DNA of 64,000 bases from JAHRVQ01 sp029941905 (lineage in GTDB: Bacteria > Pseudomonadota > Gammaproteobacteria > Pseudomonadales > Azotimanducaceae): contig JAPYTQ010000025.1 in the NCBI GenBank assembly GCA_029941905.1, positions 1 to 64,000 of the forward strand, given 5' to 3'. This document shows, piece by piece, positions 7,569-15,746 of this stretch. The notes beneath the pieces were generated by a model. It saw nothing but the letters and a program-made list of their open reading frames with translations, was not told the DNA's origin and did not search any database. Every line of letters begins with the position of its first letter. Positions within the stretch are counted from its first letter, which is position 1. A program made the position numbers and the translations under genes.

Positions 7569-9164
7569 CTAGTCAAACAGGTTCGCCAACCGTTTTTTCA
7601 TGGAATCTGCCACATACAGGGCAAGTGCCTGTATGGTTCGCGTCGGATTCACTCCGGCGCTGGTGACAAAGATGCTGCCGTCAATGACAAACAGATTTGG
7701 AACATCATGGCTGCGTCCCCATTCATTAACGACAGAGTTTTCCGGGTCCGTCCCCATTCGGGCAGTTCCCATCAGGTGCCAGCCACCGCCAGCAATGGGA
7801 GATTCAGAGAGAATGTCAGTTGCGCCTGCAGCTCGCAGCACTTCTGACGCACGTGCGATTGAGAATGCCAACATATCTTTACTGTTTTGGCTCAACGTAT
7901 AATCGAGCTTGGGGGCTGGTATGCCATTTGAGTCTTTTAGTTCAGGGTCCAGGGTAACCGTATTGTGCAGCTCCGGTAAATCTTCACAAATAGCTACCAT
8001 GCCAGTGAGGCGGTTTACATATTTTCGATAAGCCTGGTGATGCCCTTCACCCCAGGGAATACGGCCCGAAAATACCCCGGTCATCGCCGTGGCAACCGGC
8101 CCCCTGCCTCTGTTGATCTCGTACGTGTAGCCCCGTACAAACCCCCGGGAAAGATCTGTTTCGTAAAATTCCTGGCTCCAGATACTATCGTGTGGGCCAT
8201 GGTTGCCATCCAGCGGATCTTCAAACACGCCCTGTATAGAAGCATAGGGATGAAACATGAAATTTTTTCCAATCAGTCCGCTATTGTTCGCAAGCCCGTC
8301 AGGAAATTGCCGGGAGACAGAATTCAAAAGGATTCTTGGTGTGCCTACGCCATTGCAGGCCATCACAACAACTTCAGCCTTTTGTTCAAGCTCGTTGCCC
8401 TGTGCGTCGAAGTAGATAACACCCGTTGCCATGCCCTGATCATTCACTGTAATTTCTTTTACACGACATCGGGTTCGTAGTTCGACACCGGCGCGGATCG
8501 CATGGGGCCAATAAGTGATATCAGTACTGGCTTTGGCCCCCTGGGCACAGCCGTGAACGCAGGCACCAAGATTAATGCACTTGTCCCGGCCATCATATTG
8601 TTCGGTCGCAATTGCAGAATCAGATGGCCACCAGTGCCAGCCCTTTTTGTTAAACCCCCTGGCGATAACCTGACCGGATTTACCCAGCGGCAGGGGGGGC
8701 ATCATTGACTTCTTGTCCGGGTAGGCCGGATCACCTTCAAGACCCGAGACGCCCATCATGCGATCATTTTCGTCGTAGTAGGGCGCCAGGGTTTCGTAGT
8801 CAATTGGCCAGTCATCAGCCACGCCGTCCAGGGATTTAACCCTGAAGTCAGATGGGTGAAAGCGAGGGAAATGTCCAGCGTAGAGAACAGTGCCGCCACC
8901 GACACCGTTGAAGTTGGCGACAGCAATGGGAGAATTGGTTTCATTGATAGGGTAGTCGGTTTCCCTATTTCGCCGGTTAGGACTGATGCTGAAGTCCTCT
9001 CTCGATTCCCAATCCATTCCCGTGCTGGGGTAATCACTCGGATTCATCCAGTCCCCCTGCTCCATGCAGAGAATCTTCATTCGAGTATCAGCCATACTCC
9101 ACGCAAATGCGGCACCCGATGCCCCGGCACCGATAATTAGCACATCAACTGGTTCATTCGCCAT
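7569..9164 (-). CDS. GMC-family FAD-dependent oxidoreductase
   Basis: Start at ATG 9164 is supported by GAGGAGG about 7 nt upstream and by the FAD motif directly after it (DVLIIGAGASGAAFAW, residues 6-21). Longer frames from further upstream have no such support. The 531-residue protein has the GMC C-terminus: GGGWHLMGTARMG carrying the active-site His, then LFVIDGSIFVTSAGVNPTRT with the conserved Asn. The internal Cys cluster (INLGACVHGCAQGAK) is typical of gluconate- or sorbitol-type dehydrogenases. It oxidises an alcohol group; the substrate is unknown. The small subunit at 6811-7281 is the likely partner. It is divergent from the MDR reductase at 9288. Confidence 0.9.
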   Translation of the reverse strand: MANEPVDVLIIGAGASGAAFAWSMADTRMKILCMEQGDWMNPSDYPSTGMDWESREDFSISPNRRNRETDYPINETNSPIAVANFNGVGGGTVLYAGHFPRFHPSDFRVKSLDGVADDWPIDYETLAPYYDENDRMMGVSGLEGDPAYPDKKSMMPPLPLGKSGQVIARGFNKKGWHWWPSDSAIATEQYDGRDKCINLGACVHGCAQGAKASTDITYWPHAIRAGVELRTRCRVKEITVNDQGMATGVIYFDAQGNELEQKAEVVVMACNGVGTPRILLNSVSRQFPDGLANNSGLIGKNFMFHPYASIQGVFEDPLDGNHGPHDSIWSQEFYETDLSRGFVRGYTYEINRGRGPVATAMTGVFSGRIPWGEGHHQAYRKYVNRLTGMVAICEDLPELHNTVTLDPELKDSNGIPAPKLDYTLSQNSKDMLAFSIARASEVLRAAGATDILSESPIAGGGWHLMGTARMGTDPENSVVNEWGRSHDVPNLFVIDGSIFVTSAGVNPTRTIQALALYVADSMKKRLANLFD

Positions 9165-9287
9165 TATTGCCTCCTCACGATACGGAAAAGAATATGCCCT
9201 ACTATGACGTGAACGGCAAACAACATGTTTGATCGCGGTCTGTTCACACGGTAGGATCGATCTATCGATTATGGTAGAGAAAAAACT

Positions 9288-10289
9288 ATGAGTGAAATCG
9301 TCAGCAGAGAAATCCACCTGGTTTCCAGACCTGATGGCATGCCGGTGCCGGAAAATTTTCAGTTGGTTGAAAATACACTGCAAACATCGGCTGGGGATAT
9401 TCTGGTTAAGAATCTGTACATGTCAATTGATCCTGCGATGCGTCCACCGATGAGCAATGGTCAAACCAAGCTGGATGAGGCCATGGGTGGCGGCGCGATC
9501 GGCAAGGTTGTTGAAAGTGACGATGTGGAATTTCCTGTGGGGTGTTACGTACAACATCGATATGGTTTTCGGGAGTACTGTATCGCAAAGGCGAAACAAC
9601 TACAGATCATCACCCTGGACGGAGAACCGTTAACCACCCATTTGCATGTACTCGGTGGAACAGGTTTTACGGCGTGGGGCGGATTGCTGGTCACTGGTGA
9701 ACTAAAAGAGGGCGAGAATGTTTTCGTCTCTGCCGCTGCCGGAGCAGTTGGAAGTGTGGTGGGTCAGATAGCAAAGATCAAAAACTGCCGGGTAGCCGGT
9801 AGTTGCGGTTCCGATGAGAAGGTCGAGTACCTGACATCGGAGCTCGGATTTGACTACGCTTTCAATTACAAAACGAAGAGTATTTCGAAGGAACTCCATA
9901 TTGGTTTGCCGGACGGTATTGATGTTTACTTCGAAAATGTTGGCGGCAAGCATCTGGATGCTGCCTGTGGGCAAATGCGACCCCTGGGCAGAATCCCGGT
10001 CTGTGGCATGATTTCAGGCTACAACAACAAGGGAGCAAGATCAGAAGGGGTTACCACCTTATCGAATATGATATACAACCGCGTCACCATGAAAGGCTTT
10101 GTGGTCTATGAGTTTAATCATATGCGAGATCAGTTCCTTTCTGATATGCGGCGGTGGATCGCAGACGGCAAGATGAAGTACCGCGAAACCATAATGAATG
10201 GCATCGAAGAAGCTCCGGCCGCCATGATTGGGTTGTTGAGCGGCGAGAACACCGGCAAGATGCTGGTCCGGTTGAGCGATGACGATTGA
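9288..10289 (+). CDS. NADP-dependent MDR oxidoreductase (prostaglandin reductase/CurA-like)
   Basis: This 333-residue medium-chain reductase lacks the zinc ligands of alcohol dehydrogenases. It carries the NADP-binding stretch VFVSAAAGAVGSVVGQIAKI at about residues 145-164, followed by the family segment DVYFENVGGKHLDA. The opening (LVSRPDGMPVPENFQLVE) and LYMSIDPAMRP are characteristic of leukotriene/prostaglandin reductases that reduce enone double bonds. A paralogue with the same core lies at 39435. ATG 9288 lies in a divergent intergenic region with the GMC gene, suggesting shared control. Confidence 0.9.
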   Translation: MSEIVSREIHLVSRPDGMPVPENFQLVENTLQTSAGDILVKNLYMSIDPAMRPPMSNGQTKLDEAMGGGAIGKVVESDDVEFPVGCYVQHRYGFREYCIAKAKQLQIITLDGEPLTTHLHVLGGTGFTAWGGLLVTGELKEGENVFVSAAAGAVGSVVGQIAKIKNCRVAGSCGSDEKVEYLTSELGFDYAFNYKTKSISKELHIGLPDGIDVYFENVGGKHLDAACGQMRPLGRIPVCGMISGYNNKGARSEGVTTLSNMIYNRVTMKGFVVYEFNHMRDQFLSDMRRWIADGKMKYRETIMNGIEEAPAAMIGLLSGENTGKMLVRLSDDD

Positions 10290-10338
10290 ATCAGTGTGCA
10301 GGGTAGCACGCGGGATGTAGGCAGCGGTGCTTAACAAT

Positions 10339-10601
10339 TTAGTTGTAGTGATAACGGCATGAGATGATTGAGATCTGAGTATTGTCGACCACGTAGACTA
10401 ATCGGTTTGTTTCGTCTATCCGCTTTGACCAAAATCCGCTCAGGTTTCCTTGAGGCGTTCAGGTTTGCCAACCCCTTCAAATGGTGAACGTTGTGTGTCA
10501 ACTATCAGTTTGTTAATTCTTCTCAGTGTTTTTTTGTTTTGACGCTGCCTGTACAAGTAGTCAGACCAGGCCTCCCTGGTCCAGGTTGGTAATTCAATCA
10601 T
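10339..10601 (-). pseudogene. yoeB: Frameshifted YoeB-type toxin, antitoxin missing
   Basis: Reading leftward from ATG 10601 gives MIELPTWTREAWSDYLYRQ and then RRINKLIVDTQRSPFEGVGK, matching YoeB. The frame then stops at ERLKET*. Restoring one A in the AAA run at 10445-10447 gives LKENLSGFWSKRIDETNRLV and the terminal CRYHYN, the YoeB C-terminus including its conserved RYHY. The restored length of 87 residues fits the family. YoeB is a ribosome-dependent mRNA interferase normally held by YefM. No yefM is present: only 92 bp lie between this start and the next gene. The lesion is real or a sequencing error in a homopolymer. Confidence 0.85.
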
Positions 10602-10634
10602 CTATGAGAGCATGCTGTTTGGTTTTTCTGTATA

Positions 10635-10655
10635 ACTTGTACGTTTTGTGCAAGT
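10635..10655. promoter_or_regulatory. Palindrome upstream of yoeB relic, possible old YefM operator
   Basis: ACTTGTAC (10635-10642) and GTGCAAGT (10648-10655) form an inverted repeat with one mismatch around a 5-nt spacer, 34 bp upstream of the yoeB start. YefM operators in E. coli have palindromes with a TGTACA core; the left arm has TTGTAC. Operator function is inferred. Confidence 0.35.
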
Positions 10656-10693
10656 CGCGACTGTCGAAACACCCTTAAAGCTTCAGTCTTCGG

Positions 10694-11602
10694 TCACCCA
10701 CCCACGAATTCGATAAACTGCTCAACAGCCTCCAACCGCCCATCGACACCCCCTGGTGCTACCGGGTCGAGCAAAATATGGGACACACCGATGGATCTCA
10801 TTTGCTCAATAGTAGCCAGTATTTGTTCCTGATTTCCTGTTATCGACTTCTCAGGCTCCATCATGCCTTTTGGGTCCAGGTACATCCGGACAGAGAACGT
10901 CAGTTCTTTCGGGTCACGGCCAATGGTCTCGCAACACGCGTGGATCTCACTTATTTCTTCTTTGATTCGATCAAACGGCTGGAATGCGGCCTGGAATCCC
11001 TGGCCATATTTCGCAACACGGTGGAAGGCCAGTCTGGTATCACCTCCAACCCATACGGGAACCGGATCCTGCAAAGGTTTGGGTTCAAACCTCACTTTTG
11101 GTAATTGATAGTAATCACCCTGGAACTCAGGTTCCTCCTGGGTGAACAGGGACTGGAATATCTCGAGCTGTTCGTTGCTACGTTTGCCGCGATGATCAAA
11201 CGGCATGCCCAGAACCTCGGCCTCTTCTTTCATCCAGCCAACACCCACCCCGAGGATTAAACGGCCGTTTGAGACAACATCCAGGGTGGCCAGTTGCTTT
11301 GCTGTTACTACGGGTAACCGGTAGGGAAGGATCAATACAGTCGTCCCCAGTTTTATGTGCTCAGTACAGCCTGCGACGAAAAGCAGGGTACCGATGGGAT
11401 CCAGCCACGCCATATCATTGGGTGCGGGGAAGCTGCCGTCATCGGTGTACGGATAGTTCGGTTCAAACGCCGCAGGCCAGCAAACATGGTCACTCACCCA
11501 ACCGGAATGAATGCCCAATTCATCGATACGCCTGGCGAACCTGATCAGGCTTTCACGACTAACCTGATTGCCCAGTTGCGGTAAATGTATTCCCCAGTCC
11601 AT
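10694..11602 (-). CDS. LLM-class F420-dependent-type oxidoreductase
   Basis: The 302-residue protein starts MDWGIHLPQLGNQVSRESLI and has the luciferase-like motifs HSGWVSDHVCWP, LGTTVLILPYRLPVVTAKQL and NGRLILGVGVGWMKEEAEVL. It ends with the SIGVSHILLDPVAPGG barrel strand. This matches the F420-dependent TIGR03619-like subgroup rather than the subgroup of the gene at 4913. The chemistry is flavin- or deazaflavin-dependent oxidation, substrate unknown. It lies next to the yoeB relic on one side and a palindromic repeat on the other, and diverges from the dioxygenase at 11760. Confidence 0.88.
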   Translation of the reverse strand: MDWGIHLPQLGNQVSRESLIRFARRIDELGIHSGWVSDHVCWPAAFEPNYPYTDDGSFPAPNDMAWLDPIGTLLFVAGCTEHIKLGTTVLILPYRLPVVTAKQLATLDVVSNGRLILGVGVGWMKEEAEVLGMPFDHRGKRSNEQLEIFQSLFTQEEPEFQGDYYQLPKVRFEPKPLQDPVPVWVGGDTRLAFHRVAKYGQGFQAAFQPFDRIKEEISEIHACCETIGRDPKELTFSVRMYLDPKGMMEPEKSITGNQEQILATIEQMRSIGVSHILLDPVAPGGVDGRLEAVEQFIEFVGG

Positions 11603-11660
11603 GTTTTTGTATTCCGGTTCATAAAAAACTATTGTGCCTGTGATCAGCAGTTATAGCTAT

Positions 11661-11692
11661 CTAAGGAACCTCTGATTAATCAGAGGTTTCCT
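11661..11692. repeat. Near-perfect palindrome made of two facing terminal-repeat copies
   Basis: AGGAACCTCTGATT (11664-11677) is followed at once by AATCAGAGGTTTCCT (11678-11692), its reverse complement with one extra T. The left half plus CTA is identical to 7291-7307. The pair sits between divergent genes. It looks like two ends of a small mobile element joined after loss of the middle. Together with the 7291 copy it bounds a 4.4-kb segment in inverted orientation. Confidence 0.7.
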
Positions 11693-11759
11693 GATGTACC
11701 AATGGTGCGAAACATGGAGGACGCGCTATGATATCCGGGTTAATAATGCAGGTAAGGTT

Positions 11760-13007
11760 ATGAACGAAGATCGCGAGAATGATATCGCACCCAGTCACCG
11801 TGACGCTGGTGTCAGCACTGCGCCCACGCCCACGGCTGAAGACGAGGTCACCGAGTTACGGGCAGAGGTTGAACGTCTGCGGGCACTTTTGGATCAATCG
11901 GATCAATCCGAAGAATCGGGTGAGGGTGAACCGGATGGTGAATACCCAGCTGAGATAAACTATGGTGAAGCCAAACGTTCAGGTGCCAGACTGTTAGGTA
12001 TCACCGAGCATCGGGGGAAAATAAGACGCAGCTCCGATTTCCCACACCTGCCGAAAGCAACAACGAACCAGGCTCAGCTCGAAAGAGACTTTATGCGCTG
12101 GGGCTATTGCATTGTTGAAGATGTGCTGTCTCCTGCACAGGTAGAGGCACAGGTGAACCGACTGCTGGATCAGGCGAAGGCAGAACGTGCTGCAAAAGTC
12201 GCGCATATGAGCCATCATGGCAACGCACAATTGGTGTTTAATATGCTGCCCAAGGGACAGGTATTCAGGGACCTGATCGCGTTTGAGGAATCTGCCTGCC
12301 AGCGCGCAAGCCTGATTGAGACACTGCTCGGAAAGATCCTGGGGAAAGGCTATTATCTTGGTACTACGCACGGATCTATCGTTCACCAGGGTGGTGGTTT
12401 GCAGGAGCTGCATCAGGACCAGGGCGGGACACCACTGCCTCACCCGGAATACCCGCTGGCTTGTCTGATCATTTGGACTTTTTCAGAGTTTAGCCTCGAA
12501 GAGGGTGGTACCTATATGGTGCCGGGATCTCACCGCGAAGCAAACGGTCGCAACAAAATCAGGCCTGGTGTTGAATTCGAGAAACTCGCCGAAGGTAATC
12601 TAGTTTCTTTAACGGCACCGGCTGGCTGTTGCATTCTCACCGACAGCCGGTTGTTGCATTCTGGTGGGGAAAGAACTGCCCGGGGCACACGGCTGGGTAT
12701 GAGAAACCTGTATCTCCGCGGTATGATGCGTCAACAGGAGAATCAATACCTTAGTGTCCCGGAAAACATCCTTGCTGCCGTATCACCTAAGCTAAAAGCG
12801 CTGATGGGCTATAAGACATTTGCTGGTTTTGGCATGGTCGATGGTAATGTGATTGATCCTGATCGGCCTAAAGTCCCTGTGGCAGAGCTATCCATGTCGA
12901 GACCAGAAGAGTTTGAACAGGACTTCGATTGGAAGTACACACAGAACGCCAGGCAATTGGCGGGCGCGAATTGGGAAACTTTTGCGGAATATCTCGGGCC
13001 AGAATGA
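11760..13007 (+). CDS. Phytanoyl-CoA dioxygenase (PhyH) family protein with N-terminal coiled coil
   Basis: ATG 11760 is preferred; the frame opens earlier at 11694, but that stretch follows directly on the palindrome and is not family-like. The 415-residue protein begins with a short acidic coiled coil (EDEVTELRAEVERLRALL). It then has a PhyH domain with Fe(II) ligands in LHQDQGGTPLP (HxD) and the distal His in LLHSGGERTARGTRLGMR, which also holds the 2-oxoglutarate-binding Arg. The VPGSH turn is typical. The family hydroxylates next to a carboxyl or CoA thioester. It is a paralogue of the protein at 42484 (shared ENQYLS block). Confidence 0.85.
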   Translation: MNEDRENDIAPSHRDAGVSTAPTPTAEDEVTELRAEVERLRALLDQSDQSEESGEGEPDGEYPAEINYGEAKRSGARLLGITEHRGKIRRSSDFPHLPKATTNQAQLERDFMRWGYCIVEDVLSPAQVEAQVNRLLDQAKAERAAKVAHMSHHGNAQLVFNMLPKGQVFRDLIAFEESACQRASLIETLLGKILGKGYYLGTTHGSIVHQGGGLQELHQDQGGTPLPHPEYPLACLIIWTFSEFSLEEGGTYMVPGSHREANGRNKIRPGVEFEKLAEGNLVSLTAPAGCCILTDSRLLHSGGERTARGTRLGMRNLYLRGMMRQQENQYLSVPENILAAVSPKLKALMGYKTFAGFGMVDGNVIDPDRPKVPVAELSMSRPEEFEQDFDWKYTQNARQLAGANWETFAEYLGPE

Positions 13008-13012
13008 CGCCA

Positions 13013-13043
13013 GGAGGCTGACCGAGAATAGAGATCAGCCTCC
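13013..13043 (+). terminator. Hairpin after PhyH gene
   Basis: GGAGGCTGA (13013-13021) pairs perfectly with TCAGCCTCC (13035-13043) around a 13-nt loop, starting 5 nt after the stop codon. No T-tract follows, so it may be a weak terminator or an mRNA-end stabiliser. Confidence 0.5.
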
Positions 13044-13117
13044 CGGGCAGCGTTAGCACACTTGCGATGCGTCACAGAATGGTTTATTTATTTACTCGAC
13101 ACTTTGGACAACCTTGC

Positions 13118-13146
13118 TTTAGACGCTTTTTAGACACTCTTTAGAC
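13118..13146. promoter_or_regulatory. Three TTTAGAC direct repeats at 11-bp spacing
   Basis: TTTAGAC occurs at 13118, 13129 and 13140, exactly one helical turn apart, 24 bp upstream of the next ATG. Such phased repeats often bind a regulator on one face of DNA. They could also be decayed simple repeats. Confidence 0.45.
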
Positions 13147-13169
13147 AAGAAAAAACAGGAAAACTTGCA

Positions 13170-14057
13170 ATGGCACAAGTAAAGGCACAACCCCGTTCGA
13201 ATCCCCTGCAGCGTGTTCTCGATGAGATCGAATCGCTGGGCTTAAATGACAATCTCATCGAACTTGAGGCGAAGGGATATACCACGCTCAAAGGGGTATT
13301 GTCGGTTGATCAAATTGACAGGGCAAAAGAGAAGATACTCCACCGCGCAGAAAACCAGTTTGGCCATAGCTTTGATATCGAAAACGAGACAAGCGACAAG
13401 CTGGAAGGTGGAACCTATCTCCCCTACATGCTTTATGACGACCAGGTTTTCGAAGAAATTTTAATGGAGCCAAAACCTTTGGCGCTAATTACCTACCTGC
13501 TCGGGGAAAGTTGCTTGCTCTCCAGCATTGGTTGTCACTTCAAAGCACCGGGCGGTCACCCTCTGCCATTGCATTCAGATAACGGCAACGGCATGCCAGC
13601 ACCGTTTTCCGATATTTCCCAGGTGGCCAATGTCAATTACGCCCTGACACCCTATAGTAAGGAGGCTGGTGCCCTGGCGATGGTGCCGGGCAGTCATAAG
13701 CTGGCACGCCAGCCGACAGTGCCGGAGATGATGTTGGGGCAGAGCAAGGCGAATCCGCATGCTGTCTCCATGGATCTTGACCCTGGTGACTGTGTGGTGT
13801 GGCACGGCAATACCTGGCACGGTTCTTTCGCGAGGGTAAATCCGGGCATCCGGATGAACCTGGCTGTCTACTTCAGCCGCCAGTACATTCAAACCCAGGA
13901 ACGACACGGTGATGTGGTGCCTGAAGAGGTTCTGCTGCGCCACGCAAACAACGGGCGTTTCAAAACACTCGTTGCTCAAAACCAACCTTATGGCTGGCAG
14001 AAATCAGGCCCTGACTATGAACTGATGGCTCGAAATCCACGCGGCCTGTACGATTAG
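13170..14057 (+). CDS. Phytanoyl-CoA dioxygenase family protein
   Basis: This 295-residue protein has the non-heme iron motif LPLHSDNGNGMP (HxD) at about residues 131-142, VPGSHKLARQ in the middle and the C-terminal VVWHGNTWHGSFARVNPG with the second His and the 2-oxoglutarate-binding Arg. The length matches PhyH enzymes. It is expected to hydroxylate a branched or cyclic acyl substrate using O2 and 2-oxoglutarate. It begins a closely spaced run (SDR, SDR-like, CoA transferase), so it probably provides an early oxidative step in that pathway (inference). Confidence 0.88.
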   Translation: MAQVKAQPRSNPLQRVLDEIESLGLNDNLIELEAKGYTTLKGVLSVDQIDRAKEKILHRAENQFGHSFDIENETSDKLEGGTYLPYMLYDDQVFEEILMEPKPLALITYLLGESCLLSSIGCHFKAPGGHPLPLHSDNGNGMPAPFSDISQVANVNYALTPYSKEAGALAMVPGSHKLARQPTVPEMMLGQSKANPHAVSMDLDPGDCVVWHGNTWHGSFARVNPGIRMNLAVYFSRQYIQTQERHGDVVPEEVLLRHANNGRFKTLVAQNQPYGWQKSGPDYELMARNPRGLYD

Positions 14058-14095
14058 GATTCGACTTGCCCATGTATACGCAATAGGAACTGATT

Positions 14096-14902
14096 ATGTT
14101 AGAGAAAATTCGACTGGATGGTCGCGCCGTGGTCGTCACCGGATCAGGTCGTGGCCTGGGTAAGGCAATGGCCAAAGCGTTGGCAAAAGCAGGTGCTTCT
14201 GTTATATGTAGCGCCAGAACCCAGGAACAAATTGACGACACCGTTAGTGAAATTACAGCGGATGGCGGTACCGCAATCGCACATCAGTGCGATGTCACAG
14301 ATTCCTCCCTGGTGGATGGGCTGGTTGATCGTTGTGTTGATGAATACGGAAAGATTGATGTCATGATCGCCAATGCTGGTGGCGGAGGGGTTCAAGGTAA
14401 CTGGGAGTTTTGGGAGTATCCGGATGAGGCTTTTGAAGCTGTACTGGCGACTAACCTAAAAAGCAATTTTTACTGCTCGAGGGCCGCAGCAAAACACATG
14501 GTCAGTCACGGCGAAGGTGGTGTCATTATTCATACTGCCTCGGGAACAGCATTGCGCGGTAATCAATCTTTTGCATACCCAACGGCGAAGGGCGGCCAGA
14601 TTTCGCTGACTAAAAGCACGGCAACCATGCTTGCGCCGCATAACATTCGGGTTAATACCATTATTCCGGGATTTGTGGCACAGGGACCGGCGACCTCGGA
14701 AAAGGAAGAGCAGATTCGCCATCAACGTGGAATCCGTATTCCAGTAAGGCGGCTCGGAGAATGGTGGGAGCTTGGCCCCCTGGCTGTTTACCTGGCGTCT
14801 GACGCTTCCTCATATATTACAGGGCAGGCGTTTACGATTGACGGTGGTGGGTTAGCCGGTGGCCTCGGGCCAGTTGACTTTGTGCCGGAATATGTCGGCT
14901 AG
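14096..14902 (+). CDS. SDR family NAD(P)-dependent oxidoreductase (classical)
   Basis: The 268-residue protein has all classical SDR motifs: TGSGRGLGKAMAKAL (TGxxxGxG, residues about 16-30), NAG in MIANAGGGG, the active-site Ser in IHTASGTAL, and YPTAKGG (YxxxK). It ends with the DGGGLAGG-type C-terminus. It is probably a 3-hydroxyacyl or secondary alcohol dehydrogenase. It lies 38 bp after the dioxygenase and 11 bp before a degenerate SDR, so the three are likely co-transcribed. Confidence 0.92.
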   Translation: MLEKIRLDGRAVVVTGSGRGLGKAMAKALAKAGASVICSARTQEQIDDTVSEITADGGTAIAHQCDVTDSSLVDGLVDRCVDEYGKIDVMIANAGGGGVQGNWEFWEYPDEAFEAVLATNLKSNFYCSRAAAKHMVSHGEGGVIIHTASGTALRGNQSFAYPTAKGGQISLTKSTATMLAPHNIRVNTIIPGFVAQGPATSEKEEQIRHQRGIRIPVRRLGEWWELGPLAVYLASDASSYITGQAFTIDGGGLAGGLGPVDFVPEYVG

Positions 14903-14913
14903 GAGGGCATAGG

Positions 14914-15651
14914 ATGGAAAGTAAAACCGTGGAGCACTTCGATCTGACTGGTAAGAAAGCGATTGTCGTTGCTGCCGATCAACCCGCTGGGGCTGCGATT
15001 GCCGATGCCTATGAGGAAGCAGGGGCAACCGTCGCAAGAGTCGAACAGCTTCCGGCTGTCGAACTCACAGATAAGATTACCGAGGCTGCAAATTCTCTGG
15101 ATGGGCTGGATATACTGGCATGTGCCTCTGATCTTTTTCTGGCGAAACCTATTAAAGATATATCCATGGGGGAATTGGCCACTACAATGATGACTAACTT
15201 TATCTCCCCCTTTGCAGCCTGTCAGGCCGCGTTACCATTTATCAGAAAAGGCACCTCCGGCAACAGCTCTGGCAATGGAAACGGCAATGGCAACTGCAAT
15301 GGCAATATAGTGTTGGTGACTTCTGTCCTTGGAGAAAGGGGGTTGCCCAATACCAGTGTTTATAGTGCGGCACACGGCGCGGTATTCAATTTTATCCGCG
15401 CTATGGCCCAGGAACTTGCCCCGGAAGGTATTTCCATTAACGGTATCGAGTTGGGATGGATGGACTGGATGGATGACCGTATCAACATGAAAGATGAAAA
15501 CGCCGCCCGGGCAGTAAGATTTACCATCAGCAAAAGAGCAGGCACCGCAGAGGATATCGGTCCACTGGCGGTTTGGCTGTCAGGCTCAGGCGTGGGTTTC
15601 GTTACCGGGCAGATTTTTCCATTAGATGGTGGATTGACCCAGCACCTGTGA
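14914..15651 (+). CDS. SDR-fold protein with degenerate active site and Gly-Asn insert
   Basis: The 245-residue sequence follows the SDR plan (GKKAIVVAADQPAGAAIADA at the start, NIVLVTSVLGERG, SVYSAAHGAVFNF, FVTGQIFPLDGG). Two key motifs are missing: the TGxxxGxG loop reads AADQPAGAA, and the catalytic YxxxK reads YSAAH with His in place of Lys. A low-complexity Ser/Gly/Asn insert (GNGNGNGNCNGN) lies just before the active-site Ser strand. The reading frame is intact and starts 11 bp after a normal SDR. It may be a non-catalytic partner of that enzyme or a diverged enzyme. No firm function can be given. Confidence 0.8.
   Translation: MESKTVEHFDLTGKKAIVVAADQPAGAAIADAYEEAGATVARVEQLPAVELTDKITEAANSLDGLDILACASDLFLAKPIKDISMGELATTMMTNFISPFAACQAALPFIRKGTSGNSSGNGNGNGNCNGNIVLVTSVLGERGLPNTSVYSAAHGAVFNFIRAMAQELAPEGISINGIELGWMDWMDDRINMKDENAARAVRFTISKRAGTAEDIGPLAVWLSGSGVGFVTGQIFPLDGGLTQHL
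15259..15306 (+). repeat. Degenerate GGCAAT hexamer repeat inside SDR-like gene
   Basis: Eight hexamers of the GGCAAY type (with AGCTCT and GGAAAC variants) encode alternating Gly and Asn. The array is in frame and interrupts the protein just before the strand that carries the active-site Ser. Confidence 0.75.
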
Positions 15652-15746
15652 TTTAGTCATTCTGCACAGGGTTACTCATTCGAGTAAGGACACGTCCTTT
15701 TGGAACTAACTTAAGGTTTGCTGCCACATAACGGAGAAGGAAAGGG

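Noticed and set aside
9165..9383. N-terminal extension of the GMC oxidoreductase
   Set aside because: A perfect ribosome site and the FAD motif directly follow ATG 9164.
11694..11759. Upstream extension of the PhyH gene
   Set aside because: The extra 22 residues start right after the palindrome and are not family-like; ATG 11760 is a better start.
15259..15306. Possible CRISPR-like or minisatellite array
   Set aside because: Units are 6 bp, in frame and inside a coding region; no spacers exist. No CRISPR array is seen anywhere in the window.
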